Shown: positions 27,142 to 36,310 of the stretch, piece by piece
How the letters are laid out: every line of letters starts with the position of its first letter
Position numbering within the stretch: the stretch's first letter is position 1
Assembly (NCBI GenBank): GCA_965208815.1
Contig: OZ242357.1
Span: 310,001-374,000 of the forward strand
Direction: 5' to 3'
From: Bin55 sp009840545
Lineage (GTDB): Bacteria > Pseudomonadota > Gammaproteobacteria > Pseudomonadales > Azotimanducaceae
Length of the DNA: 64,000 nucleotides
Program-made: the position numbers and the translations under genes
The notes under the pieces: model-generated
What the model saw: the letters and a program-made list of their open reading frames with translations, nothing else
What the model was told of the DNA's origin: nothing
The model's database searches: none

Positions 27142-28368
27142 TTAGCGAGGGGGTTTATCTACGATTATGTTGAGATGCTTCAAGCGCGAGGCTTGCTCAT
27201 CAGTGAGACCTAGCCAATTTTTGAGGATATATTCGTTGTGTTCCCCTAGGCGAGGACACGGTGTCCAGTCTGCAGGTGACACTTTGTCCATTTTGATTGG
27301 ATTACCTGGAATTGGTGTGTTTTTCTCAAGAGGTACAAAAAATTCGCGGAATTGAACGTGCGGGTCTGAGGTCATTTGAGGTGTGATGCGTACATGCCCC
27401 GCTGGCACTCGGTTTTCTTGAAGTGTATGAACAACCTCCTCAGGTGGTCTTTCTGTGCACCACAGAGAGATTTGTCGGTCGATTTCGTCATGTTTAGACT
27501 TCCGCTCGGCAAGATTTAGTTTGGCATCAAGGTCTTCTCCTATGCAGCTACATAGACTGCGCCAGTCCTTATCGTCCCGGCATGCGATTGCAACCCACTC
27601 GTCGTCGCCGTTGCACGAATAGACTCCATGTGGAGCCATTGCGGGGTGCTTGTTTCCTTGTGGACTCAGTTTTCTATCGGACAACTGGGTTTCGACGATC
27701 CATGCGCCGTGGGCAGACACCGCCGACTCATGCAACGACATTTCAACGAGCTCTCCGAATCCTGTTATTGCCCGTTTCTGGATGGCAGTTAAAACTGCAC
27801 TTACAGCATGAAGCGCGGCTATGGGATCGGGCAATGCCATAGCGGTGGATCGCAGTTCATGTTCGTCATAGCCCATGACATGAGTTAGCCCAGACATTGG
27901 CTCGACTGTAGGACCAAAGGCGACTCGGTTGCTGTAGGGACCGGTCAGTCCGAAACCGGGCATAGCAACATGGATCACTTGCGGATTTGCCTTCTGCAAG
28001 TGCCGATAGTCTAGTTCTAGATCAGCCATGGCTCTGGCGCTGAAGTTTTCGATCACAACATCTGATTTGGCTACTAAGTCCAAGAAAACCTGTCTCCCAT
28101 CTTGAGTTTTAAGGTCTAACGCGACACTTTTCTTGTTTCGTTGCAGTTTGACGAAGGCTGCATTGTTGTTGTAGGGCTCTTCTCCCGGTTCGCGACCAAT
28201 AAACCCGCCGATGGGGATCCCACCGTAGAATCTTGGTCCTCTACCCATCGGTGCTTCGATCTTAACCACTTCCGCGCCTAGATCTGCCAGTATGCGAGTT
28301 GCAAGAGGACCTGCCCAGACATGAGTTAAGTCAAGAATTCTTAAGCCTCTCAAGGGTCCGTTTGCCAT
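27142..28368 (-). CDS. CaiB/BaiF family (class III) CoA-transferase, catalytic Asp present
   Basis: The protein (408 aa) starts LRGLRILDLTHVWAGPLATRIL and LGAEVVKIEAPMGRGPR, the family CoA-binding N-terminus. The segment DLKTQDGRQVFLDLVAKSDV follows, then FGLTGPYSN, and the likely catalytic aspartate in MALPDPIAALHAVSAVL. Class III enzymes move CoA between acids through an aspartyl-CoA thioester; the acids cannot be named. It is preceded at 12 bp by a second, shorter CaiB-like gene, so a heteromeric enzyme is possible because the fold needs two interlocked chains. Confidence 0.92.
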   Translation of the reverse strand: MANGPLRGLRILDLTHVWAGPLATRILADLGAEVVKIEAPMGRGPRFYGGIPIGGFIGREPGEEPYNNNAAFVKLQRNKKSVALDLKTQDGRQVFLDLVAKSDVVIENFSARAMADLELDYRHLQKANPQVIHVAMPGFGLTGPYSNRVAFGPTVEPMSGLTHVMGYDEHELRSTAMALPDPIAALHAVSAVLTAIQKRAITGFGELVEMSLHESAVSAHGAWIVETQLSDRKLSPQGNKHPAMAPHGVYSCNGDDEWVAIACRDDKDWRSLCSCIGEDLDAKLNLAERKSKHDEIDRQISLWCTERPPEEVVHTLQENRVPAGHVRITPQMTSDPHVQFREFFVPLEKNTPIPGNPIKMDKVSPADWTPCPRLGEHNEYILKNWLGLTDEQASRLKHLNIIVDKPPR

Positions 28369-28380
28369 TGACGCCCTACC

Positions 28381-29391
28381 CTAGGATTGCGCTAGCTGAT
28401 CTGTAGGAAACTTGTCGTGGCAGAGCCACGGTAAACGCGGAACGTTTACCGCGTGGCCTGACGGTGTGGACCGTGAGATCCACATGTTTCGGGCGGCAAG
28501 GTGCACGTCATCGAGAACTTCTTCGAACGAAAGTACAGCACCGAGTGGAATGCGGCAATCAACGGCACGCTGCTGAACTTCATCCCGGGTGAGTTTGGCG
28601 AGAACCCGTGCAGTGATTTCGTGTAACTCTTGACGATTCAGCATCCTGCGAGTATTTGTTACGAATCTCTTATCCAAGACGAGCTCTGGAAGCTCGAGAA
28701 AAGCCACGAAAGGATCCCAAAAGCCTGGAACGATATTGATATAGACCCAACCATCACGACATCGAAATAGGTTTGTAGGCACTACCGACCAAAAGTCATT
28801 GCCATGCCTAGAGCGTACGATGTTCGCACAGTGCCACATGACGGTTGTGAACTGACTCAGAGCCATGACTACTTCAAGCATCCCAATGTCGATTGAGTTA
28901 GTCTCATCTGCGAGCGCGCATGCAAGTGACGCAGCGTAAGCAAATCCTCCGGACTGGAACTCGACAAAATGACCGGGAAGAGTCAGGGGAGCTCGATCGG
29001 GGTCACCCATCAGGTTGGTAAACCCTCCCATCGCCAACAGAGTCGAAGGAGTGGCTTGCCAGTTCTTGTATGGTCCCGTCCGGCCAAATGGCGAAATCAC
29101 AACCTTTACAGGACACGACCAGCCGTCAAATCCGACCTGTTCTATTTCATCTGCTGTCGATGTCTCCAAGACTACGATGTCTGCGGAATTGACTAGGCGG
29201 TTCACCTCGTTCCGATCTTGAGTCTCCAACATCGATTTGTCCGAATGCAAGAACACATCCATTGCTTCTTTGCTTGTCCATGCAGGGAGTGTCTGTCCCA
29301 TGTCGATACGGGTAACGAAGTTTCCCGTCTGAGCAAACAGACGGCCACAGTAGCCGGCGGCGTAGCCACCAATCTCTACAACTGCGAGCAT
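28381..29391 (-). CDS. CaiB/BaiF-like CoA-transferase, short and with Asp-to-Glu at the catalytic position
   Basis: The protein (336 aa) is shorter than usual (~390-410): it starts MLAVVEIGGYAAGYCGRLFAQTG, so the N-terminal region is compressed. Family features are ISPFGRTGPYKNW and LLAMGGFTNLMGD, but the segment normally holding the catalytic Asp reads LPGHFVEFQSGGFAYAASL, with Glu where Asp is expected. It may have lost activity and serve as partner of the adjacent full-length CaiB protein, or act with Glu. It is the first gene of the minus-strand run 29391 to 15780. Confidence 0.82.
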   Translation of the reverse strand: MLAVVEIGGYAAGYCGRLFAQTGNFVTRIDMGQTLPAWTSKEAMDVFLHSDKSMLETQDRNEVNRLVNSADIVVLETSTADEIEQVGFDGWSCPVKVVISPFGRTGPYKNWQATPSTLLAMGGFTNLMGDPDRAPLTLPGHFVEFQSGGFAYAASLACALADETNSIDIGMLEVVMALSQFTTVMWHCANIVRSRHGNDFWSVVPTNLFRCRDGWVYINIVPGFWDPFVAFLELPELVLDKRFVTNTRRMLNRQELHEITARVLAKLTRDEVQQRAVDCRIPLGAVLSFEEVLDDVHLAARNMWISRSTPSGHAVNVPRLPWLCHDKFPTDQLAQS

Positions 29392-29721
29392 TTGAGTGAG
29401 ACGTTGCTTGCGAGGTGGGATTCTTAGACGATGCCGAATTCTAAGCGAATTGTTAGATCACAACCGTCGATTCGAATCCATTCAGACGCTTACGTGACAA
29501 TGTTCTTCTCTCGAGAGGTATAGATTTGCATGGCATTATGCGCCAAATTCCTCGACGCCATCGTCGCTTTCTATTCAATTCTGTGAGTCAGACACATCAT
29601 AGGACAGGCTAGACTTTCTCAAGTTGATCGATTGAGAGTGAGGAGCTTTTCAAATTTCGTGTTAATGCTCATTGCTGGAGCATTAGTAGTGTTGGGGACA
29701 ACGCCGGATTGGATTCAAGCT
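29392..29721. other. Intergenic region with remnant signals
   Basis: About 330 bp between the CaiB-like gene and the broken TonB receptor. It should contain the promoter for the minus-strand run beginning at 29391. Its right part carries the start of a possible truncated secreted-protein gene on the plus strand (entry at 29638-29748). No RNA gene, repeat or clear operator was seen. Confidence 0.4.
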
Positions 29722-29748
29722 TCAGACGCTGAAGTCCTCGAGAGTTAG
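29638..29748 (+). pseudogene. Possible 5' remnant of a secreted-protein gene
   Basis: From GTG 29638 the plus strand encodes a 36-residue chain, MRSFSNFVLMLIAGALVVLG..TPDWIQASDAEVLES, that reads like a signal peptide with a few mature residues. It then stops just where the opposite-strand TonB-receptor remnant also ends abruptly. The simplest reading is that a deletion joined the 5' end of one gene to the truncated body of the other. A chance ORF cannot be excluded. Confidence 0.3.
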
Positions 29749-30532
29749 TATGACGGTATGCATCGGATTCACAAACACAGAAAGCTTGGCGACGATATTG
29801 TCTGATGAGATGTCGCTTGGATCGGGTACTTCCCTCTGGGGACCGTTGACATCAAGGTTTCCTGCTGTTTGTGTTTCGTTTCCGCGTTCACTATCGATGA
29901 ACATCCCACCCGCAACACGTTCGGTCTGAAAACCCAAAGCCAAGCCAATCGTAGAGTTGTTGCTCGATCCGTCAAATCGATACTTGCCCTCTGCAAACCA
30001 GGACTTTCCATCGCGCATTCGATCGCTGACTCGTTTCGAGGTATAAGCAACAACCCCTCCAAGCGCATCGCTACCGTGAAGCACGGAGACTGGCCCGCGC
30101 ATAATTTCTACTTTTGAGAGGCTAGCTATGTCGACGACATCTCTTCGTGCATTAAGAAATGGTCCAAAAGAAAACTGATCGGGAACCCTCACACCATCCA
30201 TAACCACCACAACTCTGTTTCCACCAATGCCTCGGATAGTAAAGCCTTGTAGTCCCCATTGAGATCCCGTACCGCCAACAGATACCCCCGGTTCGTAACG
30301 AATGAGATCAGCAATGCCTATACTCAATTCTCGAGCAATTTCTTGCTCAGACAAAAGGGAGACAGTTGCAGGGACTTCGTTCCGTACGAGACGCGACAAC
30401 TGTTATGTTCTCGACTTGCTCTTCATTCTTGGCTGGTTCGGTTGAGTAAGTCTCAGTGGATTGCGTTTGACTCATTAGGGTAGCTAGAGTTAACGATACA
30501 ACTCCTGCCCCGACGATGGCTCGTTGATACAT
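29722..30532 (-). pseudogene. TonB-dependent outer-membrane receptor, frameshifted and truncated
   Basis: The ATG at 30532 opens a signal peptide (MYQRAIVGAGVVSLTLATLM..), followed by VENITVVASR, a typical receptor N-terminus, and then runs into a stop at ~30347. The next frame continues the plug domain without loss: VRNEVPATVSLLSEQEIA, IRYEPGVSVGG, GFTIRGIGGNRVVVVMDGVR, VEIMRGPVSVLHGSDALGGV. Joining the frames needs one added base near 30385. The chain ends after ~225 residues at LTLEDFSV, so plug and first strands exist but the ~400-residue barrel is gone. Intact relatives import siderophores, haem or vitamins. A Fur-like box lies just upstream. Confidence 0.85.
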
Positions 30533-30577
30533 ACAGGCATGCCTTGTGATTGGGGAAGTAAACGTGAAAAATAATCT

Positions 30578-30596
30578 AAATGAGACGCATTATCAA
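30578..30596 (-). promoter_or_regulatory. Fur-box-like operator upstream of the broken TonB receptor
   Basis: The plus-strand sequence aaatgagacgcattatcaa matches the common Fur-box form (AATGAGAATCATTATCA) at nearly all positions, differing mainly at the two central bases. It lies about 45 bp upstream of the receptor ATG, where a Fur repressor would block the promoter. It implies the receptor was once iron-regulated. No other iron gene is near. Confidence 0.55.
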
Positions 30597-30783
30597 TTGT
30601 AGTTATATTTGATGTAGATCTCATGGAGCATTGAAGGAGTCAAGGAGAGCGAAAACGCTTGGTCCGTGCAAGCTATTTGTCCATCGCGGACTAGTCTTCA
30701 CATGAAGACACATCCTTTGCCCAAGGAATAATGAAGCTAGTAACTTTGTAGGAACCAATAAACGAGTGAATCTTATATAGTGA

Positions 30784-31743
30784 TCAAGCTGAGATTTTGT
30801 CGATCAAGCCCCAACTCAATGCGGTTTGAGCTGTAATCGTTTCTCCGGTTAGACCCATCCATGCCATTCGGTGCTTGCCTATGCGCCGGAGAATGCTCGT
30901 AGTGCCTCCGGCCCCTGGTACGAGTCCCATCTGTACTTCCGGTAGCTGAAAGTATGCATCTTCGGATGAATCGACAAGTGAGGCAAACGCCGGGACCTCA
31001 ATTCCAGCACCAATGCATGCTCCGTGCACGTGAACCGAGACCTTTTCGCGAATTGATTCGAGAAGATATCCTGCGTTACGAACGATTCGCGACACATGAG
31101 CAACTCCGGCATCCTGTGCCAATCCGAACTCACTCAAATCACCTCCCGAACAGAAGGACGGACCATTGCCCCGTATTTCCACCGCCTTGACAGTTGGATC
31201 TTCGATAGCTAGTACAAGTGCTTCACATAGAGAGTCTCGCATCGCTGCGGACCAGGCATTGTGGCGATTGGGTTTGTTGAGCGTAATCCGCAGGGTCGTG
31301 TCGCCGCGATCAATGAGAACCATCTCTTCGTCAATGGCCTCATCGGGACTTGAGCTATTGTTGGTAGCGAGCCAAGACCTAAACTCAGAACTGTGCTGAA
31401 GAGTGGAAAACGATAGAGACTCTGCAAATAGAGCGTTTTCAATGGACGAGTTCTCGTTGTGGCGAAGCAGTTGTACGAACGTGGCCGAAGCAATTGGATG
31501 CTCTTCGATTGCACTGCAGATCTTGGTTGCTTGGTCGCTGTCCTGGACCAACACATCAAATTGAGAATGGGCAATTGTCGGACCTCCAATCCCAATGAGA
31601 GGACAGGCCGGCATATGCTTCCACCGTTTGTCGCTTCCATCCACTTCGACGAGAACATGAGACACTCCATTGAATACACAAAAGTCCTCAGCATCAGCTA
31701 GGTGTCGAATCTTGCGGGCTAATGCGTCTTGAGCTATACGCAT
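30784..31743 (-). CDS. Enoyl-CoA hydratase/isomerase (crotonase) family protein
   Basis: The protein (319 aa) has a ~155-residue N-terminal region unlike crotonase, followed by a crotonase core from IDRGDTTLRITLNKPNRHNAW. The oxyanion-hole segments are visible as IRGNGPSFCSGGDLSEFG and GACIGAGIEVPAFAS, then LVPGAGGTTSILRRIG and a C-terminal ALSWGLIDKI. Glu in the second block and the PGAGG loop suggest activity on a CoA ester, but hydratase, isomerase or hydrolase cannot be separated. ATG 31743 is preferred over GTG 31821, although neither has a good ribosome binding site. It is divergent from the amidohydrolase gene and near CaiB genes, which fits acyl-CoA breakdown. Confidence 0.85.
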   Translation of the reverse strand: MRIAQDALARKIRHLADAEDFCVFNGVSHVLVEVDGSDKRWKHMPACPLIGIGGPTIAHSQFDVLVQDSDQATKICSAIEEHPIASATFVQLLRHNENSSIENALFAESLSFSTLQHSSEFRSWLATNNSSSPDEAIDEEMVLIDRGDTTLRITLNKPNRHNAWSAAMRDSLCEALVLAIEDPTVKAVEIRGNGPSFCSGGDLSEFGLAQDAGVAHVSRIVRNAGYLLESIREKVSVHVHGACIGAGIEVPAFASLVDSSEDAYFQLPEVQMGLVPGAGGTTSILRRIGKHRMAWMGLTGETITAQTALSWGLIDKISA

Positions 31744-31834
31744 GTCAGAATCGCATTTGCAACTTGGTAATTGCCTGGATCGGTTGGAATGATAGATTAT
31801 GTCGTTACTCCTCAAACTCACATGCTAGACTCAA

Positions 31835-33187
31835 GTGTCTGATAGCCGCAGCCTGCTAATTAAGGGAGCGGAAGTCTCTCACCGCAAGTTATTGGATTTG
31901 CGTTGTCAAGCAGGAATCATCAGAGAATGTTCTTCTGAGTTGAGCCCGAATCCTGGCGAAGAAGTGATTGACGCTAAAGGTTGCGCACTGATTCCAGGAT
32001 TGCATGACCACCACATTCATGTGCTCTCGCTTGCGGCGCGACTTTCGTCGGTGGAATGCGGTCCTCCGTCAGTTTCAGATTCAAATCAACTGGCGGAAAT
32101 TATTCGTACGTATCCGGGACACGGTTGGGTTCGCGGAGTCGGCTATCACGAATCAGTGGCTGGAGTACTTAACCGCAAAGCTCTTGACGCGATCGAACGG
32201 GATCGACCCGTAAGGATTCAGCACCGTTCCGGAAGAGTCTGGTGGTTGAACACTCGAGCACTGACTGAACTGAGATTGAACACAAAGGGAGATGGGGAAC
32301 TGTATCGAATGGACGAGAGAGTGCGACAAAATTCCCAATTGAGTGAATCGTTCAAGACTGACATAGTAGAAGTATTCTCTCGTCTCCTAGGTATGGGAGT
32401 TACAGGTGTGACTGATGCTACTCCTTCAAATGACGACACGATGGAGTCCCTGCTGAGGGAAATATCGGCGGACCGGGTGAATGTTCAAGTAATGGGAAAC
32501 GAGCAACTCACCAAGGGTCCCTTGAAACTCTTGATTGACGACTACCGGTTGCCCGACGTCGACTCCTTTGAACGTAGGATCTCGGATGCCCATCGTGCGG
32601 ATAGGACCGTCGCAATACATTGCGTCTCTCGAGTCGAGCTAGTATTTGCACTCGCGGCTCTGCAGCGAGTCGGTGTAGTTAAGGGTGACCGCATCGAACA
32701 TGCATCGGTCGTAGATGCAGACACACTCGAATCAATTCGTGAACTCGGCTTAACGGTCGTTACACAACCGAACTTTATTTTTGAACGTGGTGACCAATAC
32801 ACCCACGACCTGCATTACGACGAGCTGCAAGCGCTCTACCGAATTGGTGGATTGCTTGAAGAGAGAATCTCGGTTGGTGCAGGTACCGACGCGCCATTCG
32901 GATCTCCAGACCCTTGGTTGGCTATCCGTTCAGCTGTCGAGAGAAAAACAAATTCTGGACGCGTTCTGAACGCTGACGAATGCATCAGCGCCGATCGAGC
33001 ATTGAAACTGTATACAACTCCGCCTGAAGATCCCGGTGGGACGCCTAGACGACTAGATGTGGGACAGTGTGCCGACTTGGTTCTCCTTTCACAGCCTTGG
33101 GAAGAGACTCAGAAGAGTCTCTTTAGCGAAAGCGTTCAGCTGACAATAGTTAAAGGAAAAGTCCAATACAAGAAACATGCTGCATGA
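31835..33187 (+). CDS. Amidohydrolase family protein (amidohydrolase-3/YtcJ-like)
   Basis: The protein (450 aa) has a beta-sandwich edge at the N-terminus (LLIKGAEVSH), then the metal motif in IPGLHDHHIHVLSLAARL (His-x-His, ~54-58). Later metal and catalytic residues appear in AIHCVSRVE, GDRIEHASVVD and the Asp in GAGTDAPFGSPDPWLAI, ending with GQCADLVLL. These are the expected ligands of an active metal-dependent hydrolase of amide or ring C-N bonds. YtcJ-type members have broad or unknown substrates. Start GTG 31835 is the best-placed codon. It stands between acyl-CoA genes on the opposite strand. Confidence 0.88.
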   Translation: MSDSRSLLIKGAEVSHRKLLDLRCQAGIIRECSSELSPNPGEEVIDAKGCALIPGLHDHHIHVLSLAARLSSVECGPPSVSDSNQLAEIIRTYPGHGWVRGVGYHESVAGVLNRKALDAIERDRPVRIQHRSGRVWWLNTRALTELRLNTKGDGELYRMDERVRQNSQLSESFKTDIVEVFSRLLGMGVTGVTDATPSNDDTMESLLREISADRVNVQVMGNEQLTKGPLKLLIDDYRLPDVDSFERRISDAHRADRTVAIHCVSRVELVFALAALQRVGVVKGDRIEHASVVDADTLESIRELGLTVVTQPNFIFERGDQYTHDLHYDELQALYRIGGLLEERISVGAGTDAPFGSPDPWLAIRSAVERKTNSGRVLNADECISADRALKLYTTPPEDPGGTPRRLDVGQCADLVLLSQPWEETQKSLFSESVQLTIVKGKVQYKKHAA

Positions 33188-33243
33188 TGAGGTGGATCGC
33201 GCGACTGAACTCGCCCACTGCGAATTCTCCCCACATGCGAACT

Positions 33244-34443
33244 CTATTGAACGGTACCGTCCTGCCTTAATTGTTCAAATTGATTCTCGTCGATCGAGAG
33301 CTCTTGCTCGAGAAATTCTTGAGTGTGTTCTCCAAGTAGTGGTGCCGCCGTTAGTTCCACCTCCGATTCCGACATCCGTGGAGCAAATCCAAGCAAGGGA
33401 ACCTCACCGTACCCGGCGTGTTCCACGTTCTTCACGAAGTCGCGAGCGACCAAATGCGGGTCTTCATGGAGCTCTTTAGTATCTAGCACCGCTGAACACG
33501 GTACACCCGCTTTTCCCATATCTTTCATCGCTTGCTGCTTAGTTCGTGCCCCCGTCCACTCGCAAACTAGTTCGTACAGTTCCGATTGATGAGCTCTTCT
33601 CATGAAGGGATCTGCAAATCTTTCGTCGACAATTAGATCTGTTCTATCCAAGGCGGCGCAGAAGGCATCCCAATGCCCAGCCGTTATTGGCATTAGGTAT
33701 ACCCAGTCGTTTGGTCCAAATGGTTTACAAGGGTACATGTTTACAGGCGGCAAACCATGTATGTTTCCGGTCCTCCTTGTTGGTCTACTCCCCCATTTGG
33801 AACCTACGGCGATGCGAGTTCTCATAAAGTACGTCATGGCTTCCTGCATCGAAATCTCGATGAATTGACCCTTACCCGTTCGAAGTCGTTGAATGTAAGC
33901 GGCGAGTATGGACATTGCGAGTTGTACGCCTGTGCCGGAATCCCCTGTTGTTGGTCCAGGTACGAGGGGTGGCCCATCTCCTTCTCCCGTGACCGAAACA
34001 GCACCAGCTGCAGCTTGAGCCACCATGTCGTAGCACTTGTACTCGCTGTATGGTCCGCTGAGCCCGAATCCCTTGAGTCTCGCATAGATGATGCTTTCTT
34101 TGTATTTACGTAGAGTCTCGTACTCAAGATTCAAGCGCTCCACGACGCCAGGACCGTAGTTCTCGACAAAAACGTCAAATTTTGGGACGAGCTCGAGAAA
34201 GATTCGGCGACCTTCCTGCTGCCGAAGATTCAAAACGACTGATCTCTTGTTTGCATTCCAGTTGCAGAAATACGCGGAATACTCTTGCTCACCAGACAAA
34301 CCCACAGCACGTCCCGGGTCCCCGTGACCAGGGGATTCGATTTTCACAACATCGGCCCCTAGCCAAGCTAGAGCTTGAGTGCAGGAAGTACCAGCCTCAT
34401 ATTGGGTCATGTCTAATATTCGAAGTCCATCGAGTGCGGGCAT
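33244..34443 (-). CDS. CaiB/BaiF family CoA-transferase
   Basis: The protein (399 aa) is of normal length. The N-terminus is ALDGLRILDMTQYEAGTSCTQ, then LGADVVKIESPGHGDPGR, NANKRSVVLNLRQQEGR, RLKGFGLSGPYSEY, and the likely catalytic Asp in GPTTGDSGTGVQLAMSILAAY, with KGQFIEISMQEAM after it. It resembles the complete, catalytic members rather than the short 336-residue copy at 28381-29391. The substrate is unknown. It is convergent with the amidohydrolase gene. Confidence 0.93.
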   Translation of the reverse strand: MPALDGLRILDMTQYEAGTSCTQALAWLGADVVKIESPGHGDPGRAVGLSGEQEYSAYFCNWNANKRSVVLNLRQQEGRRIFLELVPKFDVFVENYGPGVVERLNLEYETLRKYKESIIYARLKGFGLSGPYSEYKCYDMVAQAAAGAVSVTGEGDGPPLVPGPTTGDSGTGVQLAMSILAAYIQRLRTGKGQFIEISMQEAMTYFMRTRIAVGSKWGSRPTRRTGNIHGLPPVNMYPCKPFGPNDWVYLMPITAGHWDAFCAALDRTDLIVDERFADPFMRRAHQSELYELVCEWTGARTKQQAMKDMGKAGVPCSAVLDTKELHEDPHLVARDFVKNVEHAGYGEVPLLGFAPRMSESEVELTAAPLLGEHTQEFLEQELSIDENQFEQLRQDGTVQ

Positions 34444-34576
34444 AGTCAGTTAAACCTATGAAGTTAATTTGTCGAGTCGCAATTGGTCAATCAACTCCAA
34501 TTCCAATGTTACCGAGAGACCGCATGTCAAGACAGGGCACCGTTCTTGATCGTTCTCCCGTTTAGACCAATGCGGT

Positions 34577-35431
34577 TCAGGTGTCGGACGAAGGTCGGCG
34601 TCGCCACGGAGTTGGAACGAGAACAGGAGTAGTTGCTTGGTACTTGCTGTAGCCCGGGTACTTGGATGCAGAGATCGATTCGGTGAGCGGAATGGAACCC
34701 ACAAAAATCAAGCACAAGGCAATGAATCCGAGCCCGCTCCAATGCAGCCATTCTCCTGTTGCGATGACTCCAAAGAAATAAAACGTGCCCCACAATCCCA
34801 TGTCGCACAGGTAGTTGGGGTGCCTCGAGTAGCGATAGAGACCCGAAGTCAGAAAAGGCACTTCAACGGATTCTCCGCGAGCGACGCGTTTCTTCTTGTC
34901 TTGTTGGAAGCGCCACATCTGTTCATCGGCGACAGTCTCACCCACAAAGAACATAAGGAAAATCCCAGCGACAACAAAGTCTAGGAGACCCAGAGGTACC
35001 TCGTTTATGCGCCAGGCTTGAAAAATGGGCGACGTAAAAAGCCAAATCACAAACATTTGCCCCGGTGCGACGAAGGTGATGTTCAGAACCTGAAAGAGGA
35101 CAGGTCCCATTCTCTCCTGTGTTACCTTCCATCGATAGTCTTCACCTCCTGGTGCATATCCACCCTTTCGAACAAAGTTGTATGTCAATCGTACGCTCCA
35201 CAACGCAATAAGAGCTGTCATCAAGCCAACTCTAGGATTCTGAAACCCGACATCCCAAACAACGATCAAACAGTAGAGAAGAGGACAAATTGACCATGCC
35301 CGATCAATCCACGAATACTCGCGCGTCACGATAGACAAGACCCAAATGAGCGCTGCTAGTCCAAAGCAGAGGACTAATGACGAGACAAATGGGGATGCTA
35401 CGAACGAAAAATCTATCTCTGCGAAATTCAT
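34577..35431 (-). CDS. DUF1295 membrane protein (steroid 5-alpha-reductase-like fold)
   Basis: The protein (284 aa) has about seven membrane helices and the DUF1295 marks: REYSWIDRAWSICPLLYC, LWSVRLTYNFVRKGGY, GEDYRWKVTQ, ETVADEQMWRFQQDKK and the C-terminal reductase-like block GLYRYSRHPNYLCDMGLWGTF. The RHPNY motif is shared with NADPH-using steroid reductases and isoprenylcysteine methyltransferases, so a lipid or steroid modifying role is possible but unproven. It follows the CaiB gene on the same strand after ~130 bp. Confidence 0.85.
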   Translation of the reverse strand: MNFAEIDFSFVASPFVSSLVLCFGLAALIWVLSIVTREYSWIDRAWSICPLLYCLIVVWDVGFQNPRVGLMTALIALWSVRLTYNFVRKGGYAPGGEDYRWKVTQERMGPVLFQVLNITFVAPGQMFVIWLFTSPIFQAWRINEVPLGLLDFVVAGIFLMFFVGETVADEQMWRFQQDKKKRVARGESVEVPFLTSGLYRYSRHPNYLCDMGLWGTFYFFGVIATGEWLHWSGLGFIALCLIFVGSIPLTESISASKYPGYSKYQATTPVLVPTPWRRRPSSDT

Positions 35432-35602
35432 GGTGTCAAAGGACCGTTTTGATGGATTCCAGGAATATGATTGGGCAATTGCTCATTGGGAATTTCTTTA
35501 CGGAGCAGGTCCAAACAGACCCGCGCTTAGAATGTTCGAGTTCTAGAAGCGTGTGTACACCAAGGCCCTCGGCACAGTTCTCACTTGTAAGCATAGTTCT
35601 TA

Positions 35603-36286
35603 ATGTCAATCCAAGACGAGCTAATCATCGAACAGATAGAAATTGGTCCCATGGCTAATTTCACATACATCCTCGGATCTCGCGAAACAAGGGAAGTCGT
35701 TATCGTGGATCCTGCTTGGGACATAGACAGTTTGCTTAGCCATACAGACGAAAGAGATTATCAAGTTGTTGGCGCGTTGGCGACCCATTACCACCCCGAT
35801 CACGTAGGTGGGGGAATGAGTGGGCACAACATCGCAGGTGTTGCCGAGCTTGTTGGATCTCGATCTGTCAAGGTATACGCGAACAAGCTTGAAATCGAAG
35901 GTATCAAGAAGGTCACAGGATTGTCGAAGTCAGATATTGTTAGCGTTGAGTCGGGAGACTTCCTGGATGTGGGGACCATTCGTGTGGAATTCTTGCATAC
36001 GCCGGGACACACACCGGGCTCCCAGTGTTTTCGAGTTCGTAAGACTCTAGTTTCAGGTGACACTCTATTCATTGATGGATGTGGTCGGGTTGACTTACCC
36101 GGGTCAAACAAGGAGGACATGTTCCACAGCTTGCAGAAGCTCAAGTCGCTACCCGACGACACGCTTTTGCTTCCCGGACACAACTACAGTTCGGTGCCCA
36201 ACTCAACGATGGGTGAGGCGAAGTCTTGTAATGCGTACCTAAACGTACGAGACTTGGAAACATGGACCCAAGTCATGGGCAGTTAG
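35603..36286 (+). CDS. MBL-fold metallo-hydrolase (glyoxalase II-like)
   Basis: The protein (227 aa) has the metallo-beta-lactamase signature THYHPDHVGG (~61-70), a second His in FLHTPGHTPGSQCF, Asp in LVSGDTLFIDGCGRVDLPG, and a terminal His in LLLPGHNYS. This set binds two metals, as in glyoxalase II and ETHE1-type enzymes; GCGRVDLPGSN is a frequent block of that branch. A thioester hydrolase or persulfide dioxygenase role is possible, but the sequence does not decide. The ATG at 35603 is the only good start. It is a single-gene unit. Confidence 0.88.
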   Translation: MSIQDELIIEQIEIGPMANFTYILGSRETREVVIVDPAWDIDSLLSHTDERDYQVVGALATHYHPDHVGGGMSGHNIAGVAELVGSRSVKVYANKLEIEGIKKVTGLSKSDIVSVESGDFLDVGTIRVEFLHTPGHTPGSQCFRVRKTLVSGDTLFIDGCGRVDLPGSNKEDMFHSLQKLKSLPDDTLLLPGHNYSSVPNSTMGEAKSCNAYLNVRDLETWTQVMGS

Positions 36287-36310
36287 CTCACCTCCGTAAA
36301 GGCTGAGAAT

